Shown here in pieces: positions 37,603-45,559 of a DNA stretch of 64,000 bases. The position numbers and the translations under genes were made by a program. The notes under the pieces are model-generated. The model was given only the letters and a program-made list of their open reading frames with translations. It was not told the origin of the DNA and searched no databases. Location: assembly GCF_019704315.1 (NCBI RefSeq), contig NZ_AP024597.1, positions 2,702,501-2,766,500 on the forward strand, in the 5' to 3' direction. Origin of the DNA: Stygiolobus caldivivus (GTDB lineage: Archaea; Thermoproteota; Thermoprotei_A; Sulfolobales; Sulfolobaceae). How positions within the stretch are numbered: the first letter of the stretch is position 1; each line of letters starts with the position of its first letter.

Positions 37603-38976
37603 ATGAGGAGAAAGTTTTTAGTGTATTTAATTCCAGTGCTAATACTTTTAGCCTCCTTACTATTATCGTTATTTAATGTAACTACACCTATAGCCCAAAC
37701 TTCGTCTCAAATAACCGTATATAGAATATCAGGGACAGCAGACCTCTCCGACCCCGGTAATGCCAGTTATTGGGCTAAAGTCCCTTGTGAAAATATTTCA
37801 TTATCAGCTAATATCCCTAATGCTCCAACTTCCGGGTTGACTCATTATATCCTAGTAAAAGCTGCGTGGAACGGTACTTGGATATTCGTACTAGTGAGGT
37901 GGTATGCTCCAGACCCAGCGTTTGGTGCATGGTCTGCAGCGGCTGCTGGAATTTGCCCATCAGCCTCTGGCCCCGGATTATTTAGGATTGATGAGCTTAT
38001 GCCGGGGACAACTTATACGATTGAAAAGAATTATACTGATTATATTTCAATAGTAAACGGGAAAACCTATCACGGGAGACTCGTATTAAACTACAGTGGG
38101 ATCTTGTTACCAACGTATAATAACTCTCAAATTACCGTACTGCCCAACGGTACCATACTTTTCTGGCACTCGCTAAGGCCTATGGAGAAATTGCTTTACG
38201 GTGACAGTATGTTTTATGGCTACTACACTAATTCAACATGGTATTATCCAGATAGAGTAGCTATGATGTGGTATATGGGATCTGGAGTACCTTCCATGGA
38301 CGGAATGCATATAGGCGGCAAGTACCCAGGCCAAATGTTTGACGGTTTTAACTTTACTTATGCCGGTGGAGCATTAAAACAGCCCGGCGGTGCGGCTAAC
38401 ATCTGGATGTGGGTTTCCGGTGCTACATGGAATAATTCCACTTATGACCCGGCGTTTAAGGCAGACCTATGGCAAAACGAAACCGACACCGGCCTAACAT
38501 ATGTTGACCCCGGAAACCATGGTTTTGCAGTTCCCTTGTACACTAATAATACCGATATGTATGAAGTCGATACCGCAGGAATATGGTATGCACCAGTGTC
38601 GAGCAACGAAAAGGCACTTAACGGCTCGTTATTTTTCATATGGACTGGGGCTAAATACCAGGGCGGATATTGGACTGTAGAGTTTGCGAGGCCGTTAACT
38701 GTTCCCACTGGATATGCCAATTGGATGCCGAATATAACTGTAGGGAAGACTTATTATGTTGCATTTGCCGTCTGGCAAGGTAGGCTCGGAGAGACTTTGT
38801 TTGATAAGTCAATAACACCCAGTTTCTTACAACTCACATTGGTTAACGCTCCGCCTACAATCACATCAAGTGCTATCCCCAGTCTACTCTCATCACCTTC
38901 AGCAATTGTGACTATAGCAGGTACTCTGATTTCTGTAATAATATTGGTGGTAATATACATGGTGTACAGAAAATGA
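37603..38976 (+). CDS. cbsA: Cytochrome b558/566 subunit A
   Basis: Membrane-anchored, extracytoplasmic haem-b protein of the Sulfolobales respiratory chain, highly glycosylated in S. acidocaldarius. Of 457 residues, a signal helix (about 5-25) is followed by an outer domain with many N-x-S/T sequons and an ethylbenzene/DMSO-dehydrogenase gamma-type haem fold ([20 protein letters not shown], later [10 protein letters not shown]), and a C-terminal membrane helix (about 430-455). It is the first gene of the cbsA-cbsB-soxL2-soxN-odsN set, which identifies it more firmly than the sequence alone. Its last bases overlap the cbsB start (ATGA). Confidence 0.88.
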   Translation: MRRKFLVYLIPVLILLASLLLSLFNVTTPIAQTSSQITVYRISGTADLSDPGNASYWAKVPCENISLSANIPNAPTSGLTHYILVKAAWNGTWIFVLVRWYAPDPAFGAWSAAAAGICPSASGPGLFRIDELMPGTTYTIEKNYTDYISIVNGKTYHGRLVLNYSGILLPTYNNSQITVLPNGTILFWHSLRPMEKLLYGDSMFYGYYTNSTWYYPDRVAMMWYMGSGVPSMDGMHIGGKYPGQMFDGFNFTYAGGALKQPGGAANIWMWVSGATWNNSTYDPAFKADLWQNETDTGLTYVDPGNHGFAVPLYTNNTDMYEVDTAGIWYAPVSSNEKALNGSLFFIWTGAKYQGGYWTVEFARPLTVPTGYANWMPNITVGKTYYVAFAVWQGRLGETLFDKSITPSFLQLTLVNAPPTITSSAIPSLLSSPSAIVTIAGTLISVIILVVIYMVYRK

Positions 38977-39899
38977 TTGAAGGTAAGACCACCCTAAATT
39001 CAGGTGTGTATTTCTACCTTTTTTTAATCGGGGTTATATTTCTTTCAATTTATCAGTTTATTACACCCATCTCTTACTTACCCATTACAATACCCTTTGA
39101 AAACTTGATGTTTAAATTAGGGCTTCTCGGGATTTACATTTCAACCATATCCCTTGGCATATTAATGCTCTCTTTCAAGGAAAAGGTAGCTAAGGTTATC
39201 GGTCTTATTTTAACCCTCTCCCTCTTTCTGTCATTAATCCCTCAATATAACATCTCTTATTGGTGGGAATTTGTTGAGGTATTTACATTTATTAGTGGGT
39301 CGGCACTTTGTATTGAGGCTTTGCTGAAGAGTAAAAGATGGGTACTTCTCCCTATCCTAACTATAGTAGAGTTTGGTGAAATTGAGGGTATCGTAGAAAA
39401 TTTCTTTCACACTTATATTGACACTAGTTTTCTAGCCCTCTTAGCTATCTTGATAATTTTTGGTGCTACGCTACTATTTTATAGGTGGAAGCCTAGAAGG
39501 TTGTTAGGTTCTTTTTTAGTAGGACTACCCGGTATACTTTTGTATTTACCTTTATACTTCATAGTGATAAAGAACCGCTTCATGGAGACAATATTCGCCA
39601 TGGTTTTCCCGGCGGTATACGGTATAAGTTTAAATAATCCGTTTAATGTACCCTTAATGATCCTGCTTTATGCCGTAGCCTTGTTCCTATCCTTAGCGTT
39701 AGGTTATCATATTGACGTATATACGGGGCTGGGCTTTTACATGATAATATCTACCGTATTTTTAGGTCTAACAGGTTTTCATCTTTTCCTATATATGGTA
39801 TTCCCGTTAATCGGTTTCTATTTCATGAATGTCAAGGGGAAAATCAGTCCAACGGTTAAAGATTATATCACATCCATGAGAAACAGTATAAGGAGGTGA
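38973..39899 (+). CDS. cbsB: Cytochrome b558/566 subunit B
   Basis: Hydrophobic 308-residue protein with about nine membrane helices and few charged loops, the membrane partner of CbsA. Identity is taken from its position between cbsA and soxL2, its 4-bp overlap with cbsA and its size. The exact haem or electron role in the complex is not known. Its 3' end (AGGAGGTGA) also serves as the ribosome-binding site of the next gene. Confidence 0.82.
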   Translation: MIEGKTTLNSGVYFYLFLIGVIFLSIYQFITPISYLPITIPFENLMFKLGLLGIYISTISLGILMLSFKEKVAKVIGLILTLSLFLSLIPQYNISYWWEFVEVFTFISGSALCIEALLKSKRWVLLPILTIVEFGEIEGIVENFFHTYIDTSFLALLAILIIFGATLLFYRWKPRRLLGSFLVGLPGILLYLPLYFIVIKNRFMETIFAMVFPAVYGISLNNPFNVPLMILLYAVALFLSLALGYHIDVYTGLGFYMIISTVFLGLTGFHLFLYMVFPLIGFYFMNVKGKISPTVKDYITSMRNSIRR

Positions 39900-39906
39900 G
39901 GTTTTT
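39891..39906 (+). promoter_or_regulatory. Strong Shine-Dalgarno that sets the unusual soxL2 start
   Basis: AGGAGGTGA (39891-39899) is a near-perfect anti-SD complement overlapping the cbsB stop. Seven bases downstream lies ATT at 39907 in the soxL2 frame; no ATG, GTG or TTG occurs in that frame between the upstream TAA (39889-39891) and 40279. Confidence 0.6.
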
Positions 39907-40872
39907 ATTCCACTAAAGTTTAGGTTAGGTAAAGACGTTAAAGGAGGACTTTCGTATCAGGATTACATTTACCTAAAGAGAATAGTACAAGCTTTTAGAC
40001 TTCATCGATTTGACCAGAGGGAGTTTGCGAGAAAAGGTGAAGATTATTTATTTAATTTCGTAAATAAAAATGTAGGTCCGGTAGACGAAAAAAGGAGAAA
40101 ATTCCTTCAGGGGATACTAGTAGGTGTTTCCGCAGCTCTAGTAGCCGGGATTATTCCCGGGCTGAGGGTTTTAGTCCCTCCTGTTGAGGCTATATCAGGG
40201 TTTCCTAAGACGCTAATTGTAGACTCGTCAGGGAACCCGATTAAGGCGTCTACATTACCCGTTAATAGCCCTATAATTATGTTATTCTCATACCCCCTCA
40301 AAGACGAAATTAACTTCCTCCTTAATCTTGGTGATAAGGACGGTAAACCCGTAGAAATACCTGCTACAACCGTAATCGTGCCCCAAACCGGAGATAAATA
40401 CCAATTCCCTGGAGGTGTGGGACCTAACAAGTCTATCGTGGCATATAGTGCTATTTGCCAGCATTTGGGGTGCGAGCCCCCGTATATACACTTTTATCCA
40501 CCTAAATATGTAAATACAGCGCAGATCAGTGCTCCGGAGCCTGATGCATTAACAGCTGAGGCTGTGTTAGCTGCACAAAAAGAGAATTTACCCGGTATAA
40601 TTCATTGTGATTGCCACGGTTCTACATACGACCCTTATCACGGTGCAGCCGTGTTAACTGGTCCTACAGTTAGACCATTACCCGCAGTAATCTTGGAGTG
40701 GGATAGTTCAACAGACTATTTGTATGCTACCGGTTATGTAGGTGTAGGTGTATATCCTACAGGTAGTAACGGAGTGCCTTCCAAAGACCCTTCATCAGAC
40801 CTAGAGGAGTCTCAGTTCGGGGTATCTGTAGGTAATAAGAGCAGTATAAGTGAATCGAACCCGTTTTCGTAG
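39907..40872 (+). CDS. soxL2: Rieske iron-sulfur protein SoxL2, apparent ATT start
   Basis: Rieske 2Fe-2S protein that works with cytochrome b SoxN in a bc1-like quinol-oxidising complex. From 39907 it has 321 residues: an N-terminal cytoplasmic stretch of about 60, a Tat-type signal (EKRRKFLQGILVG) and helix, then the Rieske domain with CQHLGC and CDCHGST as the two cluster-binding motifs, separated by an insertion of about 45 residues, and the Pro-loop TGPTVRPLP. The first canonical start in frame (ATG 40279) would delete the Tat anchor, so translation must begin upstream, most plausibly at ATT 39907 behind AGGAGGTGA. Symbol by cluster order. Confidence 0.85.
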   Translation: MPLKFRLGKDVKGGLSYQDYIYLKRIVQAFRLHRFDQREFARKGEDYLFNFVNKNVGPVDEKRRKFLQGILVGVSAALVAGIIPGLRVLVPPVEAISGFPKTLIVDSSGNPIKASTLPVNSPIIMLFSYPLKDEINFLLNLGDKDGKPVEIPATTVIVPQTGDKYQFPGGVGPNKSIVAYSAICQHLGCEPPYIHFYPPKYVNTAQISAPEPDALTAEAVLAAQKENLPGIIHCDCHGSTYDPYHGAAVLTGPTVRPLPAVILEWDSSTDYLYATGYVGVGVYPTGSNGVPSKDPSSDLEESQFGVSVGNKSSISESNPFS

Positions 40873-40880
40873 GTGGGAAT

Positions 40881-42509
40881 ATGTTTGAACGCGTAAAAAA
40901 CTGGTTTAAGGAAAGAATAAATATGGACGACCTCCCTTTTTTCAGGACACCTGACTATATGTATCATGTAGGGGACTGGCTCGGCGCATTAGTAGCTGGA
41001 GCTTTCTTTTACACTGTTATTTCAGGACTTATCTTATTACTGTACTACAACCCGGAGGCAGGGTATGAGGCTACCCAAACTATAATTAATAAAGTGCCAT
41101 ACGGCTCTGTGGTCCTCTACAGTCACCTCTACGGGGCCTATGCGATGATTATATTAGCCTATATACATATGTTCAGGAACTACTTTGTGGGGGCATATAA
41201 GAAGCCCAGAGAATTAGTATGGATCTTAGGGGTGTTAATGCTGGCGATTACACTAGGTACGTCGTTTTTAGGATACAGCCTGATAGGTGACGTGTTGGCT
41301 ACTAGTGCTGTTGACGTAGGAGCAGGTATACTCTCGAGTATGGGGCTCGGGTTTTTAGTCCCAATTTTCTTCGGAAACTATTCTGCAGGAGACTATGCTA
41401 GGGTATTAGGGCTTCACATAATATTTGTCGCTTTAATAGGGTTACTCTTCATCGTCCATTTCTTCTTAGCCGATGTACAATACGGTATGATGCCTTCAAG
41501 AAAGGTCAAGGATAAAGTACCTGCGGTTTATCCTAAGGCGCAGTGGACTAAGTTCAACCCGTGGTGGCCTAGGAATTTTATCTACATGATGTCATTAGTC
41601 TTTCTAACATGGGGGTTTATACTAATAGTACCTAACTTACTAGTATACCTCAACGGATTACCTCAAATAGCCAACCCGTTCTTAAATCCAAAGCCAGCAC
41701 CTCCTCCTAATAGTCCGGCTGCAGCTTCAGTTACGACCTATCCACCATGGTTCTTCTTATTCCTATATAAAATAGCGGATTTCCCAGCTACGCTCACTGA
41801 AAACATAGTCATAGGTGTGTTCATCCCGCTAATTTACCTCTTGATAGTACCATTTATAGATAGAACCGACGAGCTACACCCCCTAAAGAGAAAGCTGTTT
41901 ACATGGATCGGTGTAGTGATGATAGTATTCCTAATCCAGACCAGCTTATGGGGTGACTTGGCCCCTGGTGTGCCCGTGACGTGGAGCCAGGTATTTGAGG
42001 CATATCTACCTCCAGCGATAATAAGCGCGGTAGGGATATGGTTAATACCACCGCCATCAAAGGCTAACTATAAAGCATTGGTAAACCCGTTAACAATGTT
42101 AGGCTTCGTAACTATCACGATAATGTTTGTAGGTTCGGTGTTTGAAATAATGGTTTCGCCTAGCTTATCCAGTGTAGTGTTAGTAGGGCTGTTCGCTTCA
42201 GCGTTCGTCACTTTAGGTAAGCTCTTATCTCCTTATATAACAAGGACTGAGAGCGGTTCAGTAGAGAAAGCATCAATATCAGGGAATGAGTCCAAGTTAA
42301 TAATTAAAAAGAATATAGCGGAAATATTGATGATAGTCTTAATGATAATTGCAATTGTAATAGCTGCCAATATGTGGACGATTCCGACTACAGGATATTT
42401 CTCTAACTTGTTCGGAGTAGACCTCGGAATACTGTTTGTAATAATAGGTGAAGAGTTTTCTTTGTACCATTACATTGTATATAAGAAACCGGTTGAACCT
42501 GAGGAGTGA
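40881..42509 (+). CDS. soxN: Cytochrome b SoxN
   Basis: Cytochrome b of the bc1/b6f type, 542 residues with about 12 helices. Haem-ligating histidine pairs are visible in HLYGAYAMIILAYIHMFRNYF (about residues 78-98) and HIIFVALIGLLFIVHFFLAD (about 180-199); the quinol-site region shows the YPPWFFLFLYKIADFP segment in place of PEWY. The start ATG follows GGTGGGAAT, 8 bp after soxL2. Together with SoxL2 and CbsAB it forms the alternative quinol oxidase/reductase complex of Sulfolobales. Confidence 0.92.
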   Translation: MFERVKNWFKERINMDDLPFFRTPDYMYHVGDWLGALVAGAFFYTVISGLILLLYYNPEAGYEATQTIINKVPYGSVVLYSHLYGAYAMIILAYIHMFRNYFVGAYKKPRELVWILGVLMLAITLGTSFLGYSLIGDVLATSAVDVGAGILSSMGLGFLVPIFFGNYSAGDYARVLGLHIIFVALIGLLFIVHFFLADVQYGMMPSRKVKDKVPAVYPKAQWTKFNPWWPRNFIYMMSLVFLTWGFILIVPNLLVYLNGLPQIANPFLNPKPAPPPNSPAAASVTTYPPWFFLFLYKIADFPATLTENIVIGVFIPLIYLLIVPFIDRTDELHPLKRKLFTWIGVVMIVFLIQTSLWGDLAPGVPVTWSQVFEAYLPPAIISAVGIWLIPPPSKANYKALVNPLTMLGFVTITIMFVGSVFEIMVSPSLSSVVLVGLFASAFVTLGKLLSPYITRTESGSVEKASISGNESKLIIKKNIAEILMIVLMIIAIVIAANMWTIPTTGYFSNLFGVDLGILFVIIGEEFSLYHYIVYKKPVEPEE

Positions 42510-42513
42510 GAGG

Positions 42514-42804
42514 ATGATTAACGTAGGTTTTTACTATAAGGTCAAAAAAGGGCATGAAGAAGAGTTTGAAAACGCATTCAAACATGTAGTGGAGTACTTA
42601 AAGTCTTTTGAAGGTTTCAGAGGTGCTAGACTTTATAAGAGCGTAGAGGATCCCTCCGAATACCTTATATATAGTGAATGGGACAGTATAGACGCATTTA
42701 GAAAATTCGTAGAAAGTCAAGGTTATAAAGATACTGTAACTTATGGTAGGACTATAATAGAAGATAGACCTCGACACAAGATCTTTCAAGAAGTTAACGG
42801 ATAA
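42514..42804 (+). CDS. odsN: Antibiotic-biosynthesis-monooxygenase (ABM) domain protein OdsN
   Basis: A 96-residue dimeric alpha+beta barrel protein: INVGFYYKVKKGHEEEFENAF, GARLYKSVEDPSEYLIYSEWDSIDAFRKFVES and the closing TIIEDRPRHKIF all match ABM/haem-degrading-like domains. It is the last gene of the cbsAB-soxLN-odsN cluster, 4 bp after soxN with GAGGAGTGAGAGG before the ATG. Its role in the complex is unknown; haem or quinone handling can be imagined. A hairpin of CCTCAC/GTGAGG follows 25 bp after the stop. Confidence 0.8.
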   Translation: MINVGFYYKVKKGHEEEFENAFKHVVEYLKSFEGFRGARLYKSVEDPSEYLIYSEWDSIDAFRKFVESQGYKDTVTYGRTIIEDRPRHKIFQEVNG

Positions 42805-42829
42805 TTTTTTAATTACAAAAGATTGAAAG

Positions 42830-42851
42830 CCTCACCCTTTAAGACGTGAGG
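42830..42851. other. Hairpin after the cbs/sox operon
   Basis: CCTCAC (42830-42835) pairs with GTGAGG (42846-42851) around a CCTTTAAGAC loop. It may be a 3'-end structure of the operon or the worn end of an IS200/IS605-type element. Confidence 0.4.
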
Positions 42852-42924
42852 AAGCCAGATTAGTTAATATGGATTTCCAAGAAGCTTATCAAAAACAGAG
42901 GGCTTTTAAGACCGTCGTTGCACG

Positions 42925-43145
42925 GATCCATTGCAATTTCTATTTATCTTATTATAATTTAGATTATAACTATTAAGCATATACTAAGCAATATTAATAG
43001 ATTGTAAGTGCAAAAGCGTAAGATGAAGGGCCAATAGCTTAGTTTATCCAGAATGATCTTATGTCTACTGTATTATTCATACATAGAATTATACTAATTC
43101 GTAAAAGAATACTTCGATATGAAATGGAGACACGAGTAGCTCATG
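42925..43145 (-). repeat. Dispersed intergenic element, copy F (minus orientation)
   Basis: On the minus strand: ACTCGTGTCTCC, then GAATTAGTATAATTCTATG (43100-43082), GGATAAACTAAGCTATTGG, CTTCATCTTACGCTTTTGC, AATATTGCTTAG, and the end AAGATAAATAGAAATTGC with ATGGATCCG at about 42923-42931. It is the copy that best links the plus copies (12.8, 31.1 kb) with the minus copies. Confidence 0.65.
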
Positions 43146-44177
43146 TTTCTACTGTTTTCTCGTCTCTTTATTATGTCCTCATGCCCTTTCTATACTTAAG
43201 GTAGGTCTTTGAGGGTCGGGCTTTAGGCTTCTCAGGTCGTATTTTATCCCGTTTTGGAGTATGTAGTTACGGGTTTCGGGTCGGGAGGTCGTAGTTTAGG
43301 CCGAAGTCCCTCAGGCCTTTTCCCTGACCTATACAAGTTTTTCTTTACACTTCGGTTTGGTAGACCCTCCCCCAGTTTTGCCCTGAGGTTTCTCCCTTTC
43401 TCGACAATTTGTAGACAGTGTATACGGGGACGTTTTTCTTTTACCACGTCTTTTATGCTTATGCCCCTTACGTCTTTTACTTCGTTTATTCTTGTTTTTT
43501 TGTCTAACTTTATGCCGTGCATTCCGGGCTTTGGCGTAGTTGTTTTTGGTCCTCAACGATAGACCTTGCCCTTTAAGGTCTGCCGAGGTAAAGATAAGCC
43601 TTGAAAAACCTTCATACAAATACCCACTTGTAAATATAAATTGTTTAGTCTTGTCACCTTGTCATTTATTGGAAAATATGGTTATAAAAAAAGTTTACCT
43701 TGAGTTAATAATTAAATATGTAGTTTCATTATTTCTTTTGGCTACCAGACTGGCCTGATTGACCCTGTTGCTGGCCTTTCTTCTCTTTCTTAGCCATATA
43801 GGTCTAATTTATTTCTCGATAGACAAGTTATTAAGCTAATCTACCGTCAAACTTGATAAATGTTTAGATAAATCATCAAGGTAGGGTCAAAAATATTATC
43901 ATAAAATCTCTACTATAAGATAAATGCTAATGTTTAATGAATTACACTCATATTTGAAAATCATTTAGTAATGTCCTAAACTCTGAGGCAAGTGTTACCG
44001 TATCCTACCTTGAATATCCCTTGTTCTCTTATCTGAGAATCAATTTTTATAAAATCTATATTAGTTTTTTCAACTAATAGTATATTTTATTCTTCTTTAT
44101 CACTTTTATCTATTGTTATTTGTGTTAAAAAAGTTTTAATGCAATAATTTAAACTTTCTCAACATATATCCTATCAT
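43146..44177. other. Gene-poor region with possible decayed mobile DNA
   Basis: No intact gene. 43190-43620 is clearly richer in GC than its surroundings and has overlapping open frames on both strands, none with a known motif; the minus-strand frames are very basic (RQKNKNKRSKRRKGHKHKR). This looks like a worn insertion-sequence end or a structured RNA rather than an expressed gene. 43800-44177 is AT-rich leader DNA. Confidence 0.35.
43729..43797 (-). CDS. Candidate 22-residue Lys/Gln-rich peptide
   Basis: Very short frame ATG 43797 to TAA 43729 with the sequence pattern MAKKEKKGQQQGQSGQSGSQKK. Its strongly biased composition is unlike random AT-rich DNA in this region, and an AT-rich leader precedes it. 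No ribosome-binding site is visible. It could be a real micro-protein, a fragment of a ribosomal-type basic tail, or chance. Confidence 0.25.
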   Translation of the reverse strand: MAKKEKKGQQQGQSGQSGSQKK

Positions 44178-44729
44178 ATGTATGAATGTTGTAATACTAC
44201 ATTTGAAACATTAAAAGAGTTCAAGGCACACATTAAGAGTAGGAGGACTCATAGCTTAACTAAATCTAATATAATCCAAGTAGGATTACCTAAAGAATTA
44301 GTAAATTCAATGTTGTACAATAAAGATTTCTTTATGAGAATGTTAAACTTATCTAGAATAAATGACAACGACAAGTTTCTATTACCACTATCGAGCGACA
44401 GGAACGTAATAGGGAGTACTCTTAAGAGGTCTTTAGCAGTTGAGGTCGAAGGACCTAAGTCAGAAAACGGTCTTCCTACTTATGTCATATATGCAGGGAA
44501 CCTGATCTATAAGATAAATTTTAAAGTTGATAAGATAGGGGAAAGGAGTTCTAGGATATCGTTAATTACGTCTTTTGAGGCAGATATAGGCAACTTAGGC
44601 AGGTTAATGCCCAGTGTTGTGTTAAAGAAACTGAGCATATTACCGTCTCCGAATAAAATCTTGGAGGAATTTGAAAAAGAAATTAGAGCGATAGATCTGT
44701 ATTCAAGGGACAAAGAAATTGCAAAATAA
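44178..44729 (+). CDS. Protein with N-terminal C2H2-like finger and SRPBCC-like domain
   Basis: A 183-residue protein. Residues 2-24 look like a C2H2 zinc finger (YECCNTTFETLKEFKAHIKS then RRTH), but the two cysteines are adjacent instead of spaced by two, so zinc binding is uncertain. Residues 25-170 have the rhythm of a START/SRPBCC ligand-binding or CoxG-like domain (LAVEVEGPKSENGLPTYVIY ... LITSFEADIGNLGRLMP, then a long C-terminal helix). No operon partner; followed by a long repeat-rich intergenic region. Function unknown; the domain calls are by eye. Confidence 0.5.
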   Translation: MYECCNTTFETLKEFKAHIKSRRTHSLTKSNIIQVGLPKELVNSMLYNKDFFMRMLNLSRINDNDKFLLPLSSDRNVIGSTLKRSLAVEVEGPKSENGLPTYVIYAGNLIYKINFKVDKIGERSSRISLITSFEADIGNLGRLMPSVVLKKLSILPSPNKILEEFEKEIRAIDLYSRDKEIAK

Positions 44730-45559
44730 CAGAATATTGTACTCTGTCAGTTAATAAAGAGTACAGTAATTTGACATAAAATGTAGTGCTGGGTGTAAAA
44801 CTGAGGTCTTGCTCTATAGTACTTGACTAAATACAAGGTCTGCAGTATAAGTTAGTTAAAGTTATTCAAAGACATAGGTAAAACTTTACTATCTTTCGTA
44901 TCCTTCTTGTCACTAGGTGTAACTCTGCAATAGTATATTTACGTATTCTCATATTAATGTGGCTGTATTATACTCAGTCAGGGACTAAAGAGTAGCCGCA
45001 TTCTCTTGTTTAGTAATTTTTAGCACCACGCTAACGGTAGTGTTGCTCTTTATTAACTGACCGGGTATAGCTCTTATCTTACGTATACTTTATCAGGTAT
45101 TAAAGGGCAAAGGTTTCCTCATTAATACGCTCGATAGTTTTAACTTACCTTGCCCTCTAGACGTTAACTAAGTATATAGCCTTATTTTTAATAATCATCA
45201 TAGTATGAATGTCGCTATTAAATTCTCTAATTTCCTTCGGTCTGGGAAGAAGTAGAACCCTCTTATGTATACCTTTCATAGTATGTTATTGACATCTGAG
45301 GTTTCTACGTGGCTTTATTCAAAACGTTAAGGTACGTGAAGAAACATTTAGATGTCACCTTAGACTATTGAAATTTATAAAATGATAATTATTCATTTTC
45401 TAAGTAGAAATTCATTAATTCCACATATTTATAACGTATTTAATTTTATGCTACTATCATATAATAATCTATGTAAATAACGTAGAAAAAAGTGGATGGA
45501 GTTGAGGTTTGTATCATGCATAAATATATATCTACTATACATTACAATTTTCTAAGACT
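44730..45559. other. Long leader with six clustered palindromic motifs upstream of the S53 protease
   Basis: No gene. It has the densest cluster of the TTTAGTACTTGACTGAGTA-type motif, six sites alternating in strand: minus 44738-44763, plus 44812-44834, minus 44967-44992, plus 45046-45069, minus 45084-45109, plus 45152-45175. From 45190 on it is ordinary AT-rich DNA with the protease promoter. Confidence 0.55.
45085..45185 (-). repeat. Leader repeat, copy 2 (inverted relative to 37.07-37.17 kb)
   Basis: The reverse complement lines up with 37070-37170 over about 100 bp, with a core of roughly 85 percent identity by manual comparison around CTATCGAG and TTTGCCCTTTAATACCTGA. A shorter, more diverged relative is seen at 52663-52710. 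Confidence 0.6.

Noticed and set aside
40279-40872. Rieske gene starting at ATG 40279
   Set aside because: This start removes the Tat signal and membrane helix, which are clearly encoded in the same frame upstream.
43254-43562. 102-codon Phe/Ser/Gly-rich plus-strand frame
   Set aside because: Overlapping frames on both strands in a GC-rich patch; composition looks like the antisense of a Lys/Arg-rich sequence.
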